DNA from: Agapanthus africanus
Lineage: Eukaryota > Streptophyta > Magnoliopsida > Asparagales > Amaryllidaceae
DNA: 64,000 bases
Reading direction: 5' to 3'
Assembly: GCA_030015575.1 (NCBI GenBank)
Contig: CM057347.1
Location: forward strand, 410,100,248 to 410,164,247
Position numbers and translations under genes: made by a program. Shown here in pieces: positions 1-11,839 of this stretch; position 1 is the stretch's first letter; every line of letters starts with the position of its first letter. The notes below the pieces were generated by a model, which searched no databases, was not told where the DNA came from, and saw only the letters and a list, made by a program, of their open reading frames with translations.

Positions 1-48
1 GAGCGAACATAGTCGTCGTCATCTATCATTGACCTAAGCTGTGGCTCA

Positions 49-1569
49 TTAAGCGTAGTATCTCTTTAGGAAGCAACCGTTTATTGGCCTGAAAGGCCTT
101 TCACCGTGCATGTCCATGAGAAGATAGGCCCCACCCTGGTAGACTTTGTCTATAATGTATAGGCCTTCATAGTTTGGCTCGAATTTTCCCCGCTTGGCGC
201 GATTGGGGATCATAGACCTTTTGACCACTAGCACGAGTTAGCCTTGGCGGAATGTCCTTGGTCGGGTCAATCTTTCATATGAGCGCGTCATCTTTGCTTT
301 ATAAGCTTCCAGATTTTGTTGCGCTATGAGCCGTGTTTCTTCAAGGGCATCAAGCTCCTCAAGCCGAAGGTTAGCATTCTCTTCGTTCATCAACTCATAG
401 TGGACTGCCACTCGTAGCGAGGGTAACTCTATCTCGAGGGGGAGTACTGCTTCCGTACCGAATACCAACGCGTACGGCGTTGTGTTCGTGGCCGTCTTGA
501 ACGTAGTGCGATACGCTCAAAGAGCCTCTTGCAGTCTCTCGTGCCAGTCTTTCTTATTTCGGGACATCGTCTTTTTCATGATCTTCGTCAGGGTCTTGTT
601 GAAGGCCTCGGCTAGACCATTAGCTCCCGGATTATAAACCGAGGAATATCTCCAGTCTATATTATGCTGCTGTGCGAAGCGACTGATCTTGTGACTTCTG
701 TAGGCTGGACCGTTATCGGAGATGATCCGTCTCGGCGTTCCAAACCGGTATATGATGTGCGTTTTGAAGAAATGGAGGATATTCTCCGTCTTCACTTCTC
801 TCAACGGCACTGCTTCTGCCCATTTAGAGAAGTAATCAGTTGTCGCCAGGATGAAGCGATGTCCTCTAGACGATGCTGGTTCGATGGGGCCGACTATGTC
901 AGTTCCCCACATTTCGAATGGCCAGCTAGCCACTGTTGGATGGAGTGGATTTGGATGCTGGTGGATGAAATCCCCATGGATTTTGCACGAGTGGCATTGC
1001 TTCGCATATTCGAGGCAATCCTGAATTATCGTGGGCCAGTAGTAGCCCATCCGTTTGATTTTCAACTTCATCTTCGGGCCCGCTTGGTGAGAACCACAGA
1101 GTCCGTCATGAACTTCCTAAACGACTCTTTCCGCTTCATCAGGACCTAGGCATCTCAGCCACAGAGAATCGAATGACCTCTTGTACAGAGTATCATTGAC
1201 GAAAGAGAAAGACAGAGCTCGTTTCATGAGCTGATGTCTTGTGGACGCTTCTTCGGGCATTCGGTGGGACTTAAAGTAGTCTATGAAGACTTCCCTCCAA
1301 TCCTCAACCTTCTCCCGGTCTTTTATTTGCAAGGTCGTCTGTTCAGTCGCTCCCTTCTCTTCGGATGATTCTGGAGATATTTCTGCTGGGGCAAGCACCC
1401 GACGGCTTTGTACCACGATTCTTACGTCATCGAGGTTCTCGTCAGCCAGCTCTTTAGCAAGCTTGGCCAACGTGTCTGCTTTGTTGTTTTCTGCGCGCGG
1501 TATGCTTTCCAAAGTATAGGAGGGAATTTGGGTCAACAATTGTTGCACCTTTTCACCGTACTTCACCAA
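49..1569 (-). pseudogene. Tat-1 integrase region
   Basis: The translated minus strand shows the integrase zinc-binding segment (CHSC, near 1030-1070), a retroviral integrase core with TTDYFSKWAEAVPL and the DNGPAYRS stretch, and a C-terminal part ending FRPINGCFLKRYYA near 49. The same product occurs in Tat-2 at 40836-42014 and can be followed block by block. This region inserts cDNA into the host genome in intact relatives. It is a decayed copy carrying several of the element's breaks. The upstream end joins the archaeal-type RNase H. Confidence 0.9.
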
Positions 1570-1584
1570 TTCCGGTTTGCACGT

Positions 1585-3530
1585 TTAGTAGTCGCCGTTT
1601 ACTTGACTAACGACCAGTTGAGAATCTCCGTATATGAGGAGGTTTTCAATTCCCATGTCGATGGCGGTCTCGAGGCCTGCTATCAAAGCTTCATATTCGC
1701 CTTCGTTATTTGTCCTCGGCTCTGTTAGGGAGAAAGCAAAGCGCATTATCCCTCCTTGTGGAGTTACAAAGATGAGTCCTACCCCGATTTGATTATGGGG
1801 GTATTTTGCTTGCGCTTCTTCATGGAAGATGCTCCGTCGAAATAAAGCTCCCATCGGGTATCACCACTGTCGATCGCATCAAACGCATGTTCGTCTGGAA
1901 GATCGCAATTCAAAGGAGAATCGGCGAGTATCGGATGCTCAGCGAGGAAGTCGGCGATGGCCTGGCCTTTCATTGCCTTGAGAGGTTGATAGGTTATCGA
2001 GAACACCATCAAGAGCAGAGCCCATTTAGCGAGTCGTCCCGTCAATATTGATTTTGACATTAAGTATTTAAGAGGGTCCACCTTTGAAATAAGATGGACC
2101 TCATGGGCCAACGCATAGTGCCTGAGCTTCGTTATCGCAAAGATCAACGCCAGGCAGTGGTTTTCAATGGGGGAGTAGTTGATTTCTGCCCCCAGTAGAA
2201 CTCGACTTAAGTAGTAGAGTGCTCTTTCTTTCCCCTGTTCATTCTCTTGCGCCCACAATGCGCCTAAAGAACCTTCGAGGGCGGTCGTGTAAAGAATGAG
2301 AGGCTTTCCGTTAACCGGAACAGCCAACATTGGCGGGTTTTGCAGGTACTGTTTAATCTCGTCCAGCGCGCCCTGGCATTTTTGATCCCAGACGAATGGA
2401 GTCCCCTTCTTCATCAGATGACTGTAAGGGCGGCACTTGCCATAAAGGTTAGCTATAAATCGCCGAATATATGCGAGCTTTCCTTGGAGAGACCGCAACT
2501 GTTTGAGAGTTTTTGGCGGAGGCATTTCCATGATCGCCTTGATCTTTGACGGATCTATCTCAATGCCCCGGTGTTGGACGATGAATCCTAGGAATTTGCC
2601 TGAGGAAACCCCGAATGCACACTTGAGAGGGTTCATCTTCAAGTTGTATTGTCGAAGGCATTGAAATACGGTCTTCAGATGCTCAAGATGCTCCTCGTAT
2701 GATTTGCTTTTAACCACGAGATCGTCGATATAGCATTCAACGATTTCGTGTATGAGGTCATCGAAGATCTTCGTCATGGCCCTCTGGTAGGTGGCACCGG
2801 CGTTCTTTAATCCGAAGGGCATTACTTTATAACAGAATATTCCCAAAGGAGTCCGAAAAGCGGTGTGCTTCTGGTCTTCGGGGTGCATTTTTATTTGATT
2901 ATACCCTGATGAGCCGTCCATGAAGGAGAAAACCTCATGAGTGGACATATTGTCTATCATCAGTTCGGTGACTGGCACTGGGAAATCGTCCTTCGGGCAG
3001 GCTTTATTGAGATCCCGAAAGTCCATGCATATGCGCACCGTCCCATTTTTCTTCATCACCGGGACGATGTTAGCGATCCATTCAGGATATTGAACCTCCT
3101 GAATAAAGCCAGAGTCGATCAGCTTCTTGACCTCAGCATTGATGCTCATCTCAAGCTCGAGACGCATTCTTCTCGGCGCCTGTTTGACTGGCTTGACGTT
3201 CGGGGATATCGCCAATTTATGCACAGCAATTTCTGGATCTAGTCCCGGCATTTCGGAATAGTTCCATATGAAGCAATCTCTATGCTGCATAAGCACGTTT
3301 TTTAATAAAGCCACCTTTTCTTCAGATAGCAGCTCACTGACGAACGTCGGCCGTGGGTCACTTGCCGTCCCGAACTCAATTTTCTTGAGGTTATCTGCAG
3401 TGGTATGTATTCCATCCTCCAGTTCTTTCGGAGCTGGCGGAAATTCTGAGATCACCTCATCATTGCTGTTTTCGAAGCACCAGGGAAGGCTGTTCATGTT
3501 CTCGGGCTTTTCTTTTAATATTGTTATCAT
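1585..3530 (-). pseudogene. Tat-1 reverse transcriptase, RNase H and archaeal-type RNase H
   Basis: The reverse transcriptase spans roughly 2570-3110, with motifs FRDLNKACPKDDFPVP, FMDGSSGYNQI and the catalytic CYIDDLVVKS. The Ty3-type RNase H spans roughly 1920-2320 and includes LRHYALAHEVHLISK. The second, archaeal-type RNase H is at about 1585-1860, starting WELYFDGAS and continuing with TEPRTNNEGEYEALIAGLE and GDSQLVVSQVNGDY. In intact elements these copy the RNA genome into DNA and degrade the RNA strand. The double RNase H places the element in the Tat lineage. Tat-2 carries the same block at 42102-44102. Confidence 0.93.
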
Positions 3531-3738
3531 GTGACAAGTGCGAATCCGCTTCCAATCCCAATGTGGAGTTGGTTCTGTTCTCGTGGCTTTGGGTTCGTGC
3601 TTCTGTGGCGGCGTTACCCTCCAGTTGTCAGACAGAGCGAACTTGCCGAGCTGGTACTGATCTTCGACCCAATTCTTAAAGGTGAAGCAGTCTTCGAGTT
3701 GGTGCCCTATTACTCGATGGTAAGAGCAATAATTTGGG

Positions 3739-4947
3739 TCAAAGACTTCGCCTGCTTGTTCGGGGGTTTTTGGACTCCGGCAGTGTAAGCATTTGATGTT
3801 TTAGAGCAAGATCAAGTATCTTCTTCGTCTTGTCCCGCGGAAACGAGTACGCTCGACCCATTTTCTTTATGAGGGATAGATCGATAACGCTCGACTCCCG
3901 TTTGCGTGGCTTCTTAGCCCCGCTTTGTTGTTGTTGAGTGCTTTTTCGGCCTTTCGACCTGTTTCTGCCTCTGCGTCGAGCCTTTTTTATAACAGGTTGA
4001 CAGGGGGCAGCACTTTCATCTTTCATGGTCTGTTGAACGAGACGTTGAGTTTTGGCTTTCTCGTAGATGGCCATTTCGCGGTTGTGATCATCTCGGACCT
4101 TTTGACCAGCTTCCCTTATAAGCCTGTCCATTTGTTCTTCAAACGACGGACCGGGCACTTTTGCATCTGGAACTTTTACTGGTTCAGGGTTAGCGTCCTC
4201 CCATTGAGCACCCGCTTCTTCATTGAAGTTGTGCACGACGTAACAGTCGCAGAGCAGCTCTCGTTTCTTGGAGCGAATGTATCCGAGCCCGATTGTCTCC
4301 ATTCTCCCATTAGGCAGCTTGTGCTGAGTTCCAGGGATGTTCTAGACCCTGTCATAGAATTTGGCCTTTCTAACGGTCTGTTTGAAGGGTATCCCTTGGC
4401 GCTTCAACAGCCTCTTCAAGCCTTCTGTATAATATCTGGGTAGACGGATGGGTTGAAGCCTGTCCAACGTAGGGTCCGCCCCGTGCCAGATTTCTTTCTC
4501 CACTTTGTTTTCTTCAGAGCGGTAGAATAGAATTGCTTTTTTGCCTCTTCGCCTGGGAGGGACATAGAACGTCTGCAGCTCCTCTACACTGTCGGTGTCG
4601 AGCGCATCCAGTTCTTTATAATGTTTAAGCGGCACCATGGCGACTTGCAGATTTTGCTCTTCATCAGCGGAAGCTCGTATTGAAGGTCGAGCGGAGAATA
4701 CAGCATGGACCTCATCCTCCGAATCACTACCAAAGATCAACGCAGGAGCGGATGGTCCCGGCTTGGTGTATTGGGGCGGACCCGAATAAACTATCTCCTC
4801 TTCCTCCTCGGAATCACTGTCGAAGACAGGGATGGTAGCGTTAGTTTTATTCTCCGGCTTGTGACACCTTTCCGTGTCTTCAAAATTTGGCAAGAAGTAT
4901 TTGACATCTTCATATTTGCGAACTTCATTCACGGAAAATGGATTCAA
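3739..4947 (-). pseudogene. Tat-1 linker between protease and reverse transcriptase, with a gag-like module
   Basis: This stretch lies between protease and reverse transcriptase. It holds an acidic segment (SDSEEEEEIVYSGPPQY, 4780-4830), a basic K/R-rich segment, and a module beginning RAYSFPRDKTKKILDLALKH that resembles the gag C-terminal module of the same element. In Tat-2 the corresponding module also retains a zinc-finger-like YCSYHRAIGHP motif. No enzyme domain is recognised. The similarity to gag suggests a module duplication in the ancestor of both copies. Confidence 0.7.
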
Positions 4948-5807
4948 TTCCCCGTCACAGTATACTCGAGACCATCCCTAAAATATTTCATACACTGATG
5001 TTGTGTAGAAGGGATGATGTTGTACTCGTGTAACCATGGTCGGTCGAGCAGAGCGTTGTAGCATGTCTTGGCATCTATGACGTGGAATTTACTGTCCGTG
5101 ACGAGCAGTCCGAAGCGTAGCGTCAGTATCACAGATCCCAGAGTCTTTGATGATTGGGAGTCGAACCCGGAGATGGTGATCTTGTCCCGAGCAAGGTGTT
5201 GGACGCTCATGCAGATTTCCTTTAACACCCGCACATTGAGTAGATTAACAGACGACCCGTTATCGATCAGGATTTTTCCTATCTTTATATCATGGCAGTA
5301 TCCTGAGACATAGAGGGGGCGATTGTGTTCGCACGTCCCAAGGAGAAGGTCCTCATCGCCAAAAGTGATATCGGCCGTGTGCACATCCTCCAATTCATCC
5401 TTCATCTTTTCTTCGGCCAGGAAAGCTTGGAACTGCTCCGGGTCCTGTAGTGCCTTAATTAATGAATCTCTCGCCTCCTTTGATAGTAAAAGGGCGTCAA
5501 GAATGCTGAGCTGCGAGGGTAGCTTACTCAGATGTGCTAAGACGTTGTAATCCACCTTATTTTTCTTCGGCGGGTCTTTGGCAGTTAGCTCTTCCATGAC
5601 TTGGTCATCTAGGGCGATATCCTTAGAGACCTTTTCTTTCCCTTTATCTTTTTTGTTCGAGGGTCCGAGATTCTTTTCGGGCAGCGTGCGATTACGCAGC
5701 CGGATATTTTCACAAATCTTCGGCTCTTCTTCTTTTCCTGAAGTGGACTCTTTAAAGAGGGGGCCAAGCTCCAGCTCCTCATCAGAATCGCTCCCGAATG
5801 TGAGCAC
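4944..5807 (-). pseudogene. Tat-1 aspartic protease region
   Basis: The pepsin-like retroviral protease occupies about 4990-5330. It includes the active-site-like segment KIGKILIDNGSSVNLL, ITISGFDSQSSKTLGSVILTLRFG and FHVIDAKTCYNALLDRPWLH, the conserved retropepsin core of the Tat group. About 150 residues precede it, rich in lysine and acidic residues. In intact relatives this domain cleaves the gag-pol polyprotein. The paralogous block in Tat-2 is 45270-46559. Confidence 0.88.
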
Positions 5808-5935
5808 TTGTGATCCCCAGCATTAACCATACGACAACCGCCGGTATTTCTGTTAAGCTTGTCGGTCGTACCTTTCTGCTCCCGGCGAGTTTTGCGCTTC
5901 TCCCGCTTAAACTGTTGTCGGTGAGCAACATACCC

Positions 5936-8125
5936 TTACCACCATCTATCGAAAGCTTTGCACTCTTCAGTGGGGTGCGAAATCTTCCGATGATACAAGC
6001 AATAGGAAGGGTGCATTTCCGCTTCACCCGTAACACTTCCCTCAGAGGATGGTAGCTTCATACCCATTGACACGGCTTTAGCAAACCTCTTCCTCATCTT
6101 GAATTTGATTTTATCCGTAGTGGGTGTACTTTGCTCCAGCGGGAGTACCTCAATTCTTTCGTCAAGGCGCTGGCGCTTGGCCCTTTCAAATATAACCGCC
6201 TCGCGCTCCCGATCAACTTTGCTTTTTAATAGAGCTTCGTTGAGGAACGCGTCGATTACTTCATCCGATGGCCCCAGAATTTTTGGTTCGGGATCTGCCC
6301 CCAGTGTTTCAGTACAAGGAGTCTCCTCATCGCCTATGAACGAATGGGAAATCACATGACAGCTCGCCACGTATTCTTCAGATTCATCAGATGAACTTTC
6401 TCCCTCGTCTTCCTCTTGAAAGACGTGATTGAGGAATTCTTAGAATGTAATGGGAGTCCGTGCCTTCTGGTTGTATTCCTCCAGCGCGTCAATTTGTTTT
6501 TGCAAGTCCGTGCGCTTGTCGCCAGGCTTCACGGGCTTCTTTGATTTCTTTTTCTTCTTCTTTGAAGATTTCGACGGCTGATTGTGAATGCTTGGGCCAC
6601 CTCCATCGATCTTTTGAGTTGGACGAGGTTTCAACATCCCTTCAATGATCTGCGGCTCCAATGGGTTCTTCCATTTAATCGCTGGGCATGTTTGAAGGTC
6701 GTTCAGCATCCTCTTTGTCTTGGCTGATAATACAACCTCCCAAGGAGCTTCTTCAACGACAGAGCATGTTGCCCCCGGCGTATTCATTCCCTTAGGGGTG
6801 TGGGGCTGCGGTGGATTCACCTTCCATTTGTCGGACAATGCAAACTTGCCCTGTCGGTACTGGTCTTCAAGCCAATTTTTGAAGACGTAGCAATCCTCGA
6901 TCGGATGACCCAGTGCTCGATGATAAGGACAGTAGTTGGGTTTATTGACGTCACTTGGTTGCGACGGACGTTTTTGATTCGGCAGATTTACGAGTCGGTT
7001 GCGCAACGCCAGCTCGAATAACCTTCTCGTTTTATCCTGGGAAAATGAGTAAAGACGTCCCATCCTCTCCTCAAGGGCTACGTACGGGCGCATATTATTT
7101 TGACGAACGACCGGCTTCGAGTTGTTCGGCTGTTGTTGAGCATTAGCGACAACGATCGCTTTCCCCTTCCTCTTCCCATTTCGGGAGTCCGGCTTTGGAA
7201 GAGGAGGTTTATGGCCCATCTGATCCATTTGCTCCATCTTGTCGATCAGTGTCTGGAAGGTGGTCGGCTTGAAGAACATCATAAATTGCGAGATGGTTGC
7301 TTGCGGATCGAGGGTTCCAACAAACATTCCCACTGCAGGAGCTTCTTCTATACGCTGTTCGCATTTTGACCATAAATTTCACCACCGTATAGCATATTGG
7401 ACCCATGTTTCGCCCGGCTTCACCCTGGCATTAATCAATGCCGTTATTGGGGTACGCTCGCTGGCACTCGTGAAACGCTGGGTAAACTGCAATTCCATCT
7501 CAGCAAAGGTTTTAATAGAGTCGTTCGGGAGCTCGGAATACCACTCGAACGTTGTATCTTACAAGCTACCAACGAACTGGCGGAGCAACAATTTATCATC
7601 ACCGCCAGTGTTGCCGCAAAGCGCCCTGAACTGGGCAACATGCTGATGGGGATTGCCAGTCCCTTTATACACATGGAATTTTGGTATCGTATAACCTGGC
7701 GGGTACCTGATTTGGTCGTACCAACTCGGATACGGTCGCCCCGTTTTTACGACCTGACCTGCTGCTTCAGTCGCTTGATGAACCCGGATCTGTTGGGCTA
7801 TGTACTCGTCCAAGTCAGTTTTGGAGATTGCCTCCTCCTTGGCTGTTGACAGAGCCGAAGGAGGATTCGACGTTTCTCCCCTATCATCTTCAAGGATGAT
7901 CGAGGGATCTTTGGCCGGAGGATCTTGTTGAATCATCATACCCACCATGTCCTGGAACAGGAGAGTTATTTTCTTTATGCTGGCTGCTTGTTCCGCAGCT
8001 TCTTTATCCTTCTTCTCCAATATGCGACGAAGGAATTCAGCGTCAGTTTCTTGTTCTTGACGCTCATCCGAGGACGTTTCAGGGGTTTCTTTTGGCCCAG
8101 TGAGTGCGGCCATTGCGGTCATCAT
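5936..8125 (-). pseudogene. Tat-1 gag region
   Basis: The capsid part begins near 8125 with an E/K-rich coiled-coil-like segment and contains the Tat-type signature GRPYPSWYDQIRYPPGYTIP, then CGNTGGDDKLLLRQF. Downstream are two zinc-finger-like Cys/His modules (NYCPYHRALGHPIEDCYVFK near 6900 and HPSYCLYHRKISHPTEECKAF near 6000) and a lysine-rich tract (KKKKKKSKKPVKPGDKRTDL). Gag proteins package the RNA genome. The frame is broken several times. Tat-2 has the same order at 46593-48840. Confidence 0.88.
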
Positions 8126-8140
8126 CTCCTGGAGCTTTTG

Positions 8141-9427
8141 CTATTGCTCCTGAGCCTTGGTCACCGACCGTGTAAGCGGTCTATGACCTGTGGATGCACG
8201 GCTGTCCTCCTTTCCCGACGCCATGTACACTGTATGAACTATTATGCCCCCGGACTTAGGGCGTTTAGGTTCACCATCTTTGGCATTTGCCGCGGGCACG
8301 GGGATTTTCTCCGGCCTTCTTCTTTTGTGGGCCGTTGAAGTTGAAGGGGCCGTTGCAGTGGGCACCCTAGCGATTGTTGTCCTCTGCTGTTTAATAGGAC
8401 TGTCCTTTTCTTTTTGCACCTTCACCTTCTTCTGTTGACGAGAGTAATCTGGGTCGATCACGGAGTCTTGAACCCTCCGCCAAACCTTGTATATTTTTTA
8501 GGACAGCCGTTGAGGGGGCTGTTCTTGCTTTGTTTCCGGAACTCTCTCCGCGGGCGGAGGTGATCTTTTCAATGTAGCGGTTGGAGAGTTCTTACGTACC
8601 CTCCTCAGCAGTTCAAAGCTATTCCCAGTTGGAACAGCAGCGTTGACTTCCACCACTGGAGCCGGTGGAGTTAGCCCTGAGGGGGAGTTGCCCCTTGCCC
8701 TCTTCACTCGTCGCCAATGGCGACGTCGAGCATGACGAGCCGTTGGGACTGGCTCGGAAATAGAGATAGCTTCTTTTTGCCCCCTGTCTGAATGAGGCGC
8801 CGCTGGTGTTAACCTCTTAAAGACTGAGGTTGTCCTTTGAGGGATGATATTCAACCTGTCGAAGACAGATCCTTGAGCAGGGGCAGGAGCAGGAATAGTC
8901 AGTCTTGAAAAGACTGACTCTTTGACAGGGGAAGCCGCCTTGACGACTTCTGGAGTAGCGGTTATTGCCTTCCTTGGGACAGCCACCTTAGAGTTCATGG
9001 GCTTCCTAGTGGGCCCCTCATAGTTCTGATCCAGCCTGGCGAAGACGGAGGCTGTTGGTTTGGTAGTGGACGACCCGTTGATAGGGGCCGTCGTAGCAGT
9101 GAGCCGGTCGAAGACCGACTTCTTGTTCGCTTCTGGTGCAGGCATTAGCATAAAGAAGCTTGCAGGTGGGATCATAGTCCCGAAAAACAGACCGGTGGTG
9201 GCCTGGGTCACCTGTCCTACCGGCAGAGTGAGGAAGGAGGCCGCTTGGGGCCCATATGCTACACCTCCAGGTGAGGTGGAGCGTCCGTTGCAGTGGCACT
9301 TCGAGCAGTTGGTGTAGTTAGAGGCCATTGATGCTTGAGTTCTGCGCCAGGCAAAAGACCAAATCTTAGTAACTTGAAATCCAGAGGCAACCGTTAAAAA
9401 ACCGCGATTGGTTCGCGAAGACGACAC
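8141..9427 (-). pseudogene. Tat-1 N-terminal gag-side ORF with SVFxRL repeats
   Basis: This coding block precedes gag and starts close to the primer-binding site. It contains five copies of a short motif, SVF(D/A/S/K)RL, each followed by a Pro/Ala/Thr-rich linker, then an arginine-rich patch (ARHARRRHWRRVKRARG) that looks like a nuclear-localisation or nucleic-acid-binding segment. No database domain is recognised. Tat elements are known to carry extra ORFs upstream of gag. Tat-2 has the matching block at 48904-50130. Confidence 0.75.
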
Positions 9428-9454
9428 ACGAAGTGTGGAGTGGAAAGAGGAAAA

Positions 9455-9473
9455 GGTCCCACCGGGCGTGCCA
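9455..9473 (-). other. Tat-1 primer-binding site
   Basis: On the minus strand the sequence starts TGGCACGCCCGGTGGGACC five bases inside the LTR end. It is complementary to a tRNA 3' end terminating in CCA. The identical 19-mer is found beside the Tat-2 5' LTR (50195-50213). I did not assign the tRNA. Confidence 0.85.
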
Positions 9474-9650
9474 GAATCTGTTCCCCTCCGGATGGCGGCA
9501 ACGATGACGTGAGGACGTCTTGCCTGAGATTCGGGGCAGATGCTATATGGTTTTATCCGTCTACCTCTCCGAAGATGCCAAGTTGATTTATGGCACCGTG
9601 TATCGGAGGTTTATACGGATGTGGCCGATGTAGCAGACTTCGTCAGATTC

Positions 9651-9666
9651 CCCCTCGCTTGAGGGG
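9651..9666. other. Conserved hairpin in Tat LTR 3' part
   Basis: The sequence is CCCCTC, loop GCTT, GAGGGG, followed by T residues on the plus strand. The same hairpin is present in the other Tat LTRs at 21685-21700, 50384-50399 and 56861-56876, so it is a family feature. In the element's own RNA (minus strand) it would also fold. Confidence 0.7.
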
Positions 9667-10299
9667 TTTTTGATTGTGGGGACGCTCTTCCCTGCAGGCG
9701 CAAGCCCGTGTAGTTAATTACGCTATCTCATCGCGGTAACAACTTTCTCCTGCTCCAGAATTTCACTTCATGTCGTGGGTGTTTGTTTTGTTTGTGGTTG
9801 CCCGTAGATTGTATACGGAGACTGAGTAATGCCGTTGCCCGTAGGACGTGGATTAGTCCAAATCCATATTTACTTAGATTTGGGTTTTGGTGTTTTTAGT
9901 TTAAGGATACGTTAGCCGCATTTGAGACTAAGATCAACTTAAAACGTTCGTTAAGGATACGTTAGTCTGATTTGAGACTAAGATCAACTTAACGGGATCG
10001 TTTGGATCCGACAAAAGAGCATTTGGGGGCTCTATTATTCCAGTTTAGGGACGTAGTAGTCCATTATATGCATGGCCATCGGGACCCGTCACCTCTCTGA
10101 CGTCGTTGAAGGATTACAACGATAGGTGTCAGAGGAGTTCGGAGATGTACCCTTGAACCAAAGTTGATTGGGGGTCTTATAGTCCAATTTGGGACTAAAG
10201 TCTGTTTGAATGTTTAAGGATACGTTAGCCATATTTGAGGCTAAGATCAACTTAAACGGGATCGTTTAGATCCGACAAAAGAGCATTTGGGAGCTCTAT

Positions 10300-10522
10300 T
10301 GTTCCAGTTTAGGGACATAGTGGTCTATAGGTAGTTTAGGGACGTTGCGGTCCATTGGTAGTTTAAGGACATTGCGGTCCATATTCCAGTTTAGGGACAT
10401 GGTGGTCCATTATTAGTTTAGGGACGTTTCGGTCCAATATTAGTTTAAGGACGTTTCGGTCCGCCATTAGTTTAAGGACGTTTCGGTCCGATATTAGTTT
10501 AAGGACGTTTCGGTCCATTTTG
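10300..10522. repeat. 27-bp tandem array in Tat-1 LTR
   Basis: About eight units follow the pattern agtttaaggacgtttcggtcc plus six variable bases. The unit is nine codons, so a minus-strand frame reads DRNVLKLIS-like repeats. This is a simpler form of the 72-bp composite array in the Tat-2 and Tat-3 LTRs. Confidence 0.85.
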
Positions 10523-11367
10523 ATGTGTGGTCGTCGGGACCCGTCACCTCTTTGACGTCGTTGAAGGATTACAACGATAAGTGTCAGAGGAGTTCGGAGA
10601 TGTACCCTCGAACCGGATGTAAATTGATTTAGGGAGCAGCCGTGCTCAGTCAATTTAATTTGAGGACTTATGGCCATGACCGGGCTAAGTCCAGTTTCAA
10701 TATTCTTTTGTCTTTGGCTTATTAGACCTGTGCTAGGCCCTTTCCCCTTTACTGTATTATTTTTCTTTGTTTTGGTTGGGCTCTGCCTTTTTTTTAAATG
10801 CATAGCATTTTTTATTAGGCCTGTTAGGCCTTTTAATTGGGCTCTGTCCCTTTTCTTAATAATGCAGAGCATTAAATACTCTGACAGTGCCCCACGTGGC
10901 TTGTCAGGCACTTTGCGCCAATTAATGAGCGCAAGCGCTCGTGGAGGTGACACGTGTCACACTCTGGTGAGCGCAAGCGCAACAGCGCAGTGCGCTGCGC
11001 TGTTATACTGCTGACACGTGGCGCTTCCTAGCGGCTTGCGCAATAGTGCAGTTTTGGAAAGTGCTGAGCACTGTTCTTTTTGGATCAATTTTAGATCAAA
11101 GAAAACAAGTTTCTTCTTATTTTCAAAGAACCAGTGGTTCATAAAAAGTGCAAGGCACTGTTATTGTTTATTTTTTCTCTTGAAAATCATTGATCTTGTT
11201 CTTAGATCAATGATCTGTTTTGTTTAAGAGAATCTTCTCTTTTTCTAAATGTTTTTACCTTTTTTTTCTTGTTCTTGAGAAATTCTATCTAATTCTTCAG
11301 AGTTCTCAATGATGATGTTGATGATTTCTCACAAAAATGTTTCTCTCTTTGAATTGAAGTTTAGGGT

Positions 11368-11378
11368 CCTTTTTATAG
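11368..11378 (-). promoter_or_regulatory. TATA box of Tat-1 5' LTR
   Basis: On the minus strand this reads CTATAAAAAGG. The equivalent position in both Tat-2 LTRs reads CTATATAAAGG (23552-23562 and 52172-52182), within a shared context GGACCCT. It is the likely start region for the element's genomic RNA, leaving a very long R-U5 downstream. Confidence 0.65.
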
Positions 11379-11839
11379 TGCCCATAAATTAGTTAAATTT
11401 ATTAAAGAGATCTTTCTCTGAGTGATTTAGGGAATTTTCCCCACCGTTGGATCTTTGATCCAAGAGCTTCTGTTTTACAGAAGAAAATCTTCTTGTTTTA
11501 ACAAGAACAGAAAGATCTTACTAGAATTTTAATTCTGTTTGGCGTAAACGCCCCAGCGCTTGACACGTGTCGTGCAGCGCAGCGCTTGCGTAGCTGTGCT
11601 TGCGCAACTGCGCAGATACGTGTCGTGCAGCGCAGCGCTTGCGCGGCTGAAGCGTTGCTTCCTTTACTTTTTATTTTAAAAGAGCCTTGCTCTGATTGGA
11701 CGCACTGCCTCGGGCGCTATGCTGACGCATCAACTTCTGACACGTGGCGCGTTGCGCACAGCGCACGGGATTTGAAGCGTTGCTTCAAAATTTGAATTTT
11801 TGAAATTCAAACAGAGCCTTGCTCTGATTGGGGGAAACA

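Larger units (their letters stand above)
1..11839 (-). mobile_element. Tat-lineage Ty3/gypsy element Tat-1, partial
   Basis: This is a minus-strand LTR retrotransposon running off the left edge. In element order it shows a 5' LTR (9479-11839), a primer-binding site, an N-terminal gag-side ORF, gag, aspartic protease, reverse transcriptase, RNase H, a second archaeal-type RNase H, and integrase (ending near position 49). The second RNase H between RNase H and integrase is the known hallmark of the Tat lineage (Ogre, Retand, Grande and relatives). The coding region is broken about ten times, so it is a fossil. It was inserted into the 3' LTR of the copia element at 11840, where the copia LTR stops exactly against the Tat-1 LTR end. 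The expected target duplication is GTCCC (11840-11844), but its partner is outside the window. The 3' LTR and any antisense gene would also lie to the left. Confidence 0.93.
9479..11839 (-). repeat. Tat-1 5' LTR (2.36 kb)
   Basis: Boundaries are the TG beside the primer-binding site (9479) and the terminal AACA at 11839, giving short inverted ends TGTT...AACA. The part next to the primer-binding site (9515-9760) is strongly conserved with the other Tat LTRs. It also contains a 27-bp tandem array (10300-10522), two copies of a conserved block (10081-10153 and 10536-10608), GCGC-rich palindromes with G-boxes (10880-11040 and 11540-11770), and a minus-strand TATA box (11368-11378). It is shorter than the Tat-2 LTRs, chiefly because it lacks their passenger segment. 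Confidence 0.9.

Noticed and set aside
9651-9676. Bacterial-type intrinsic terminator (GC stem plus T run)
   Set aside because: The shape fits, but the context is a plant LTR. It is reported as a conserved hairpin instead.
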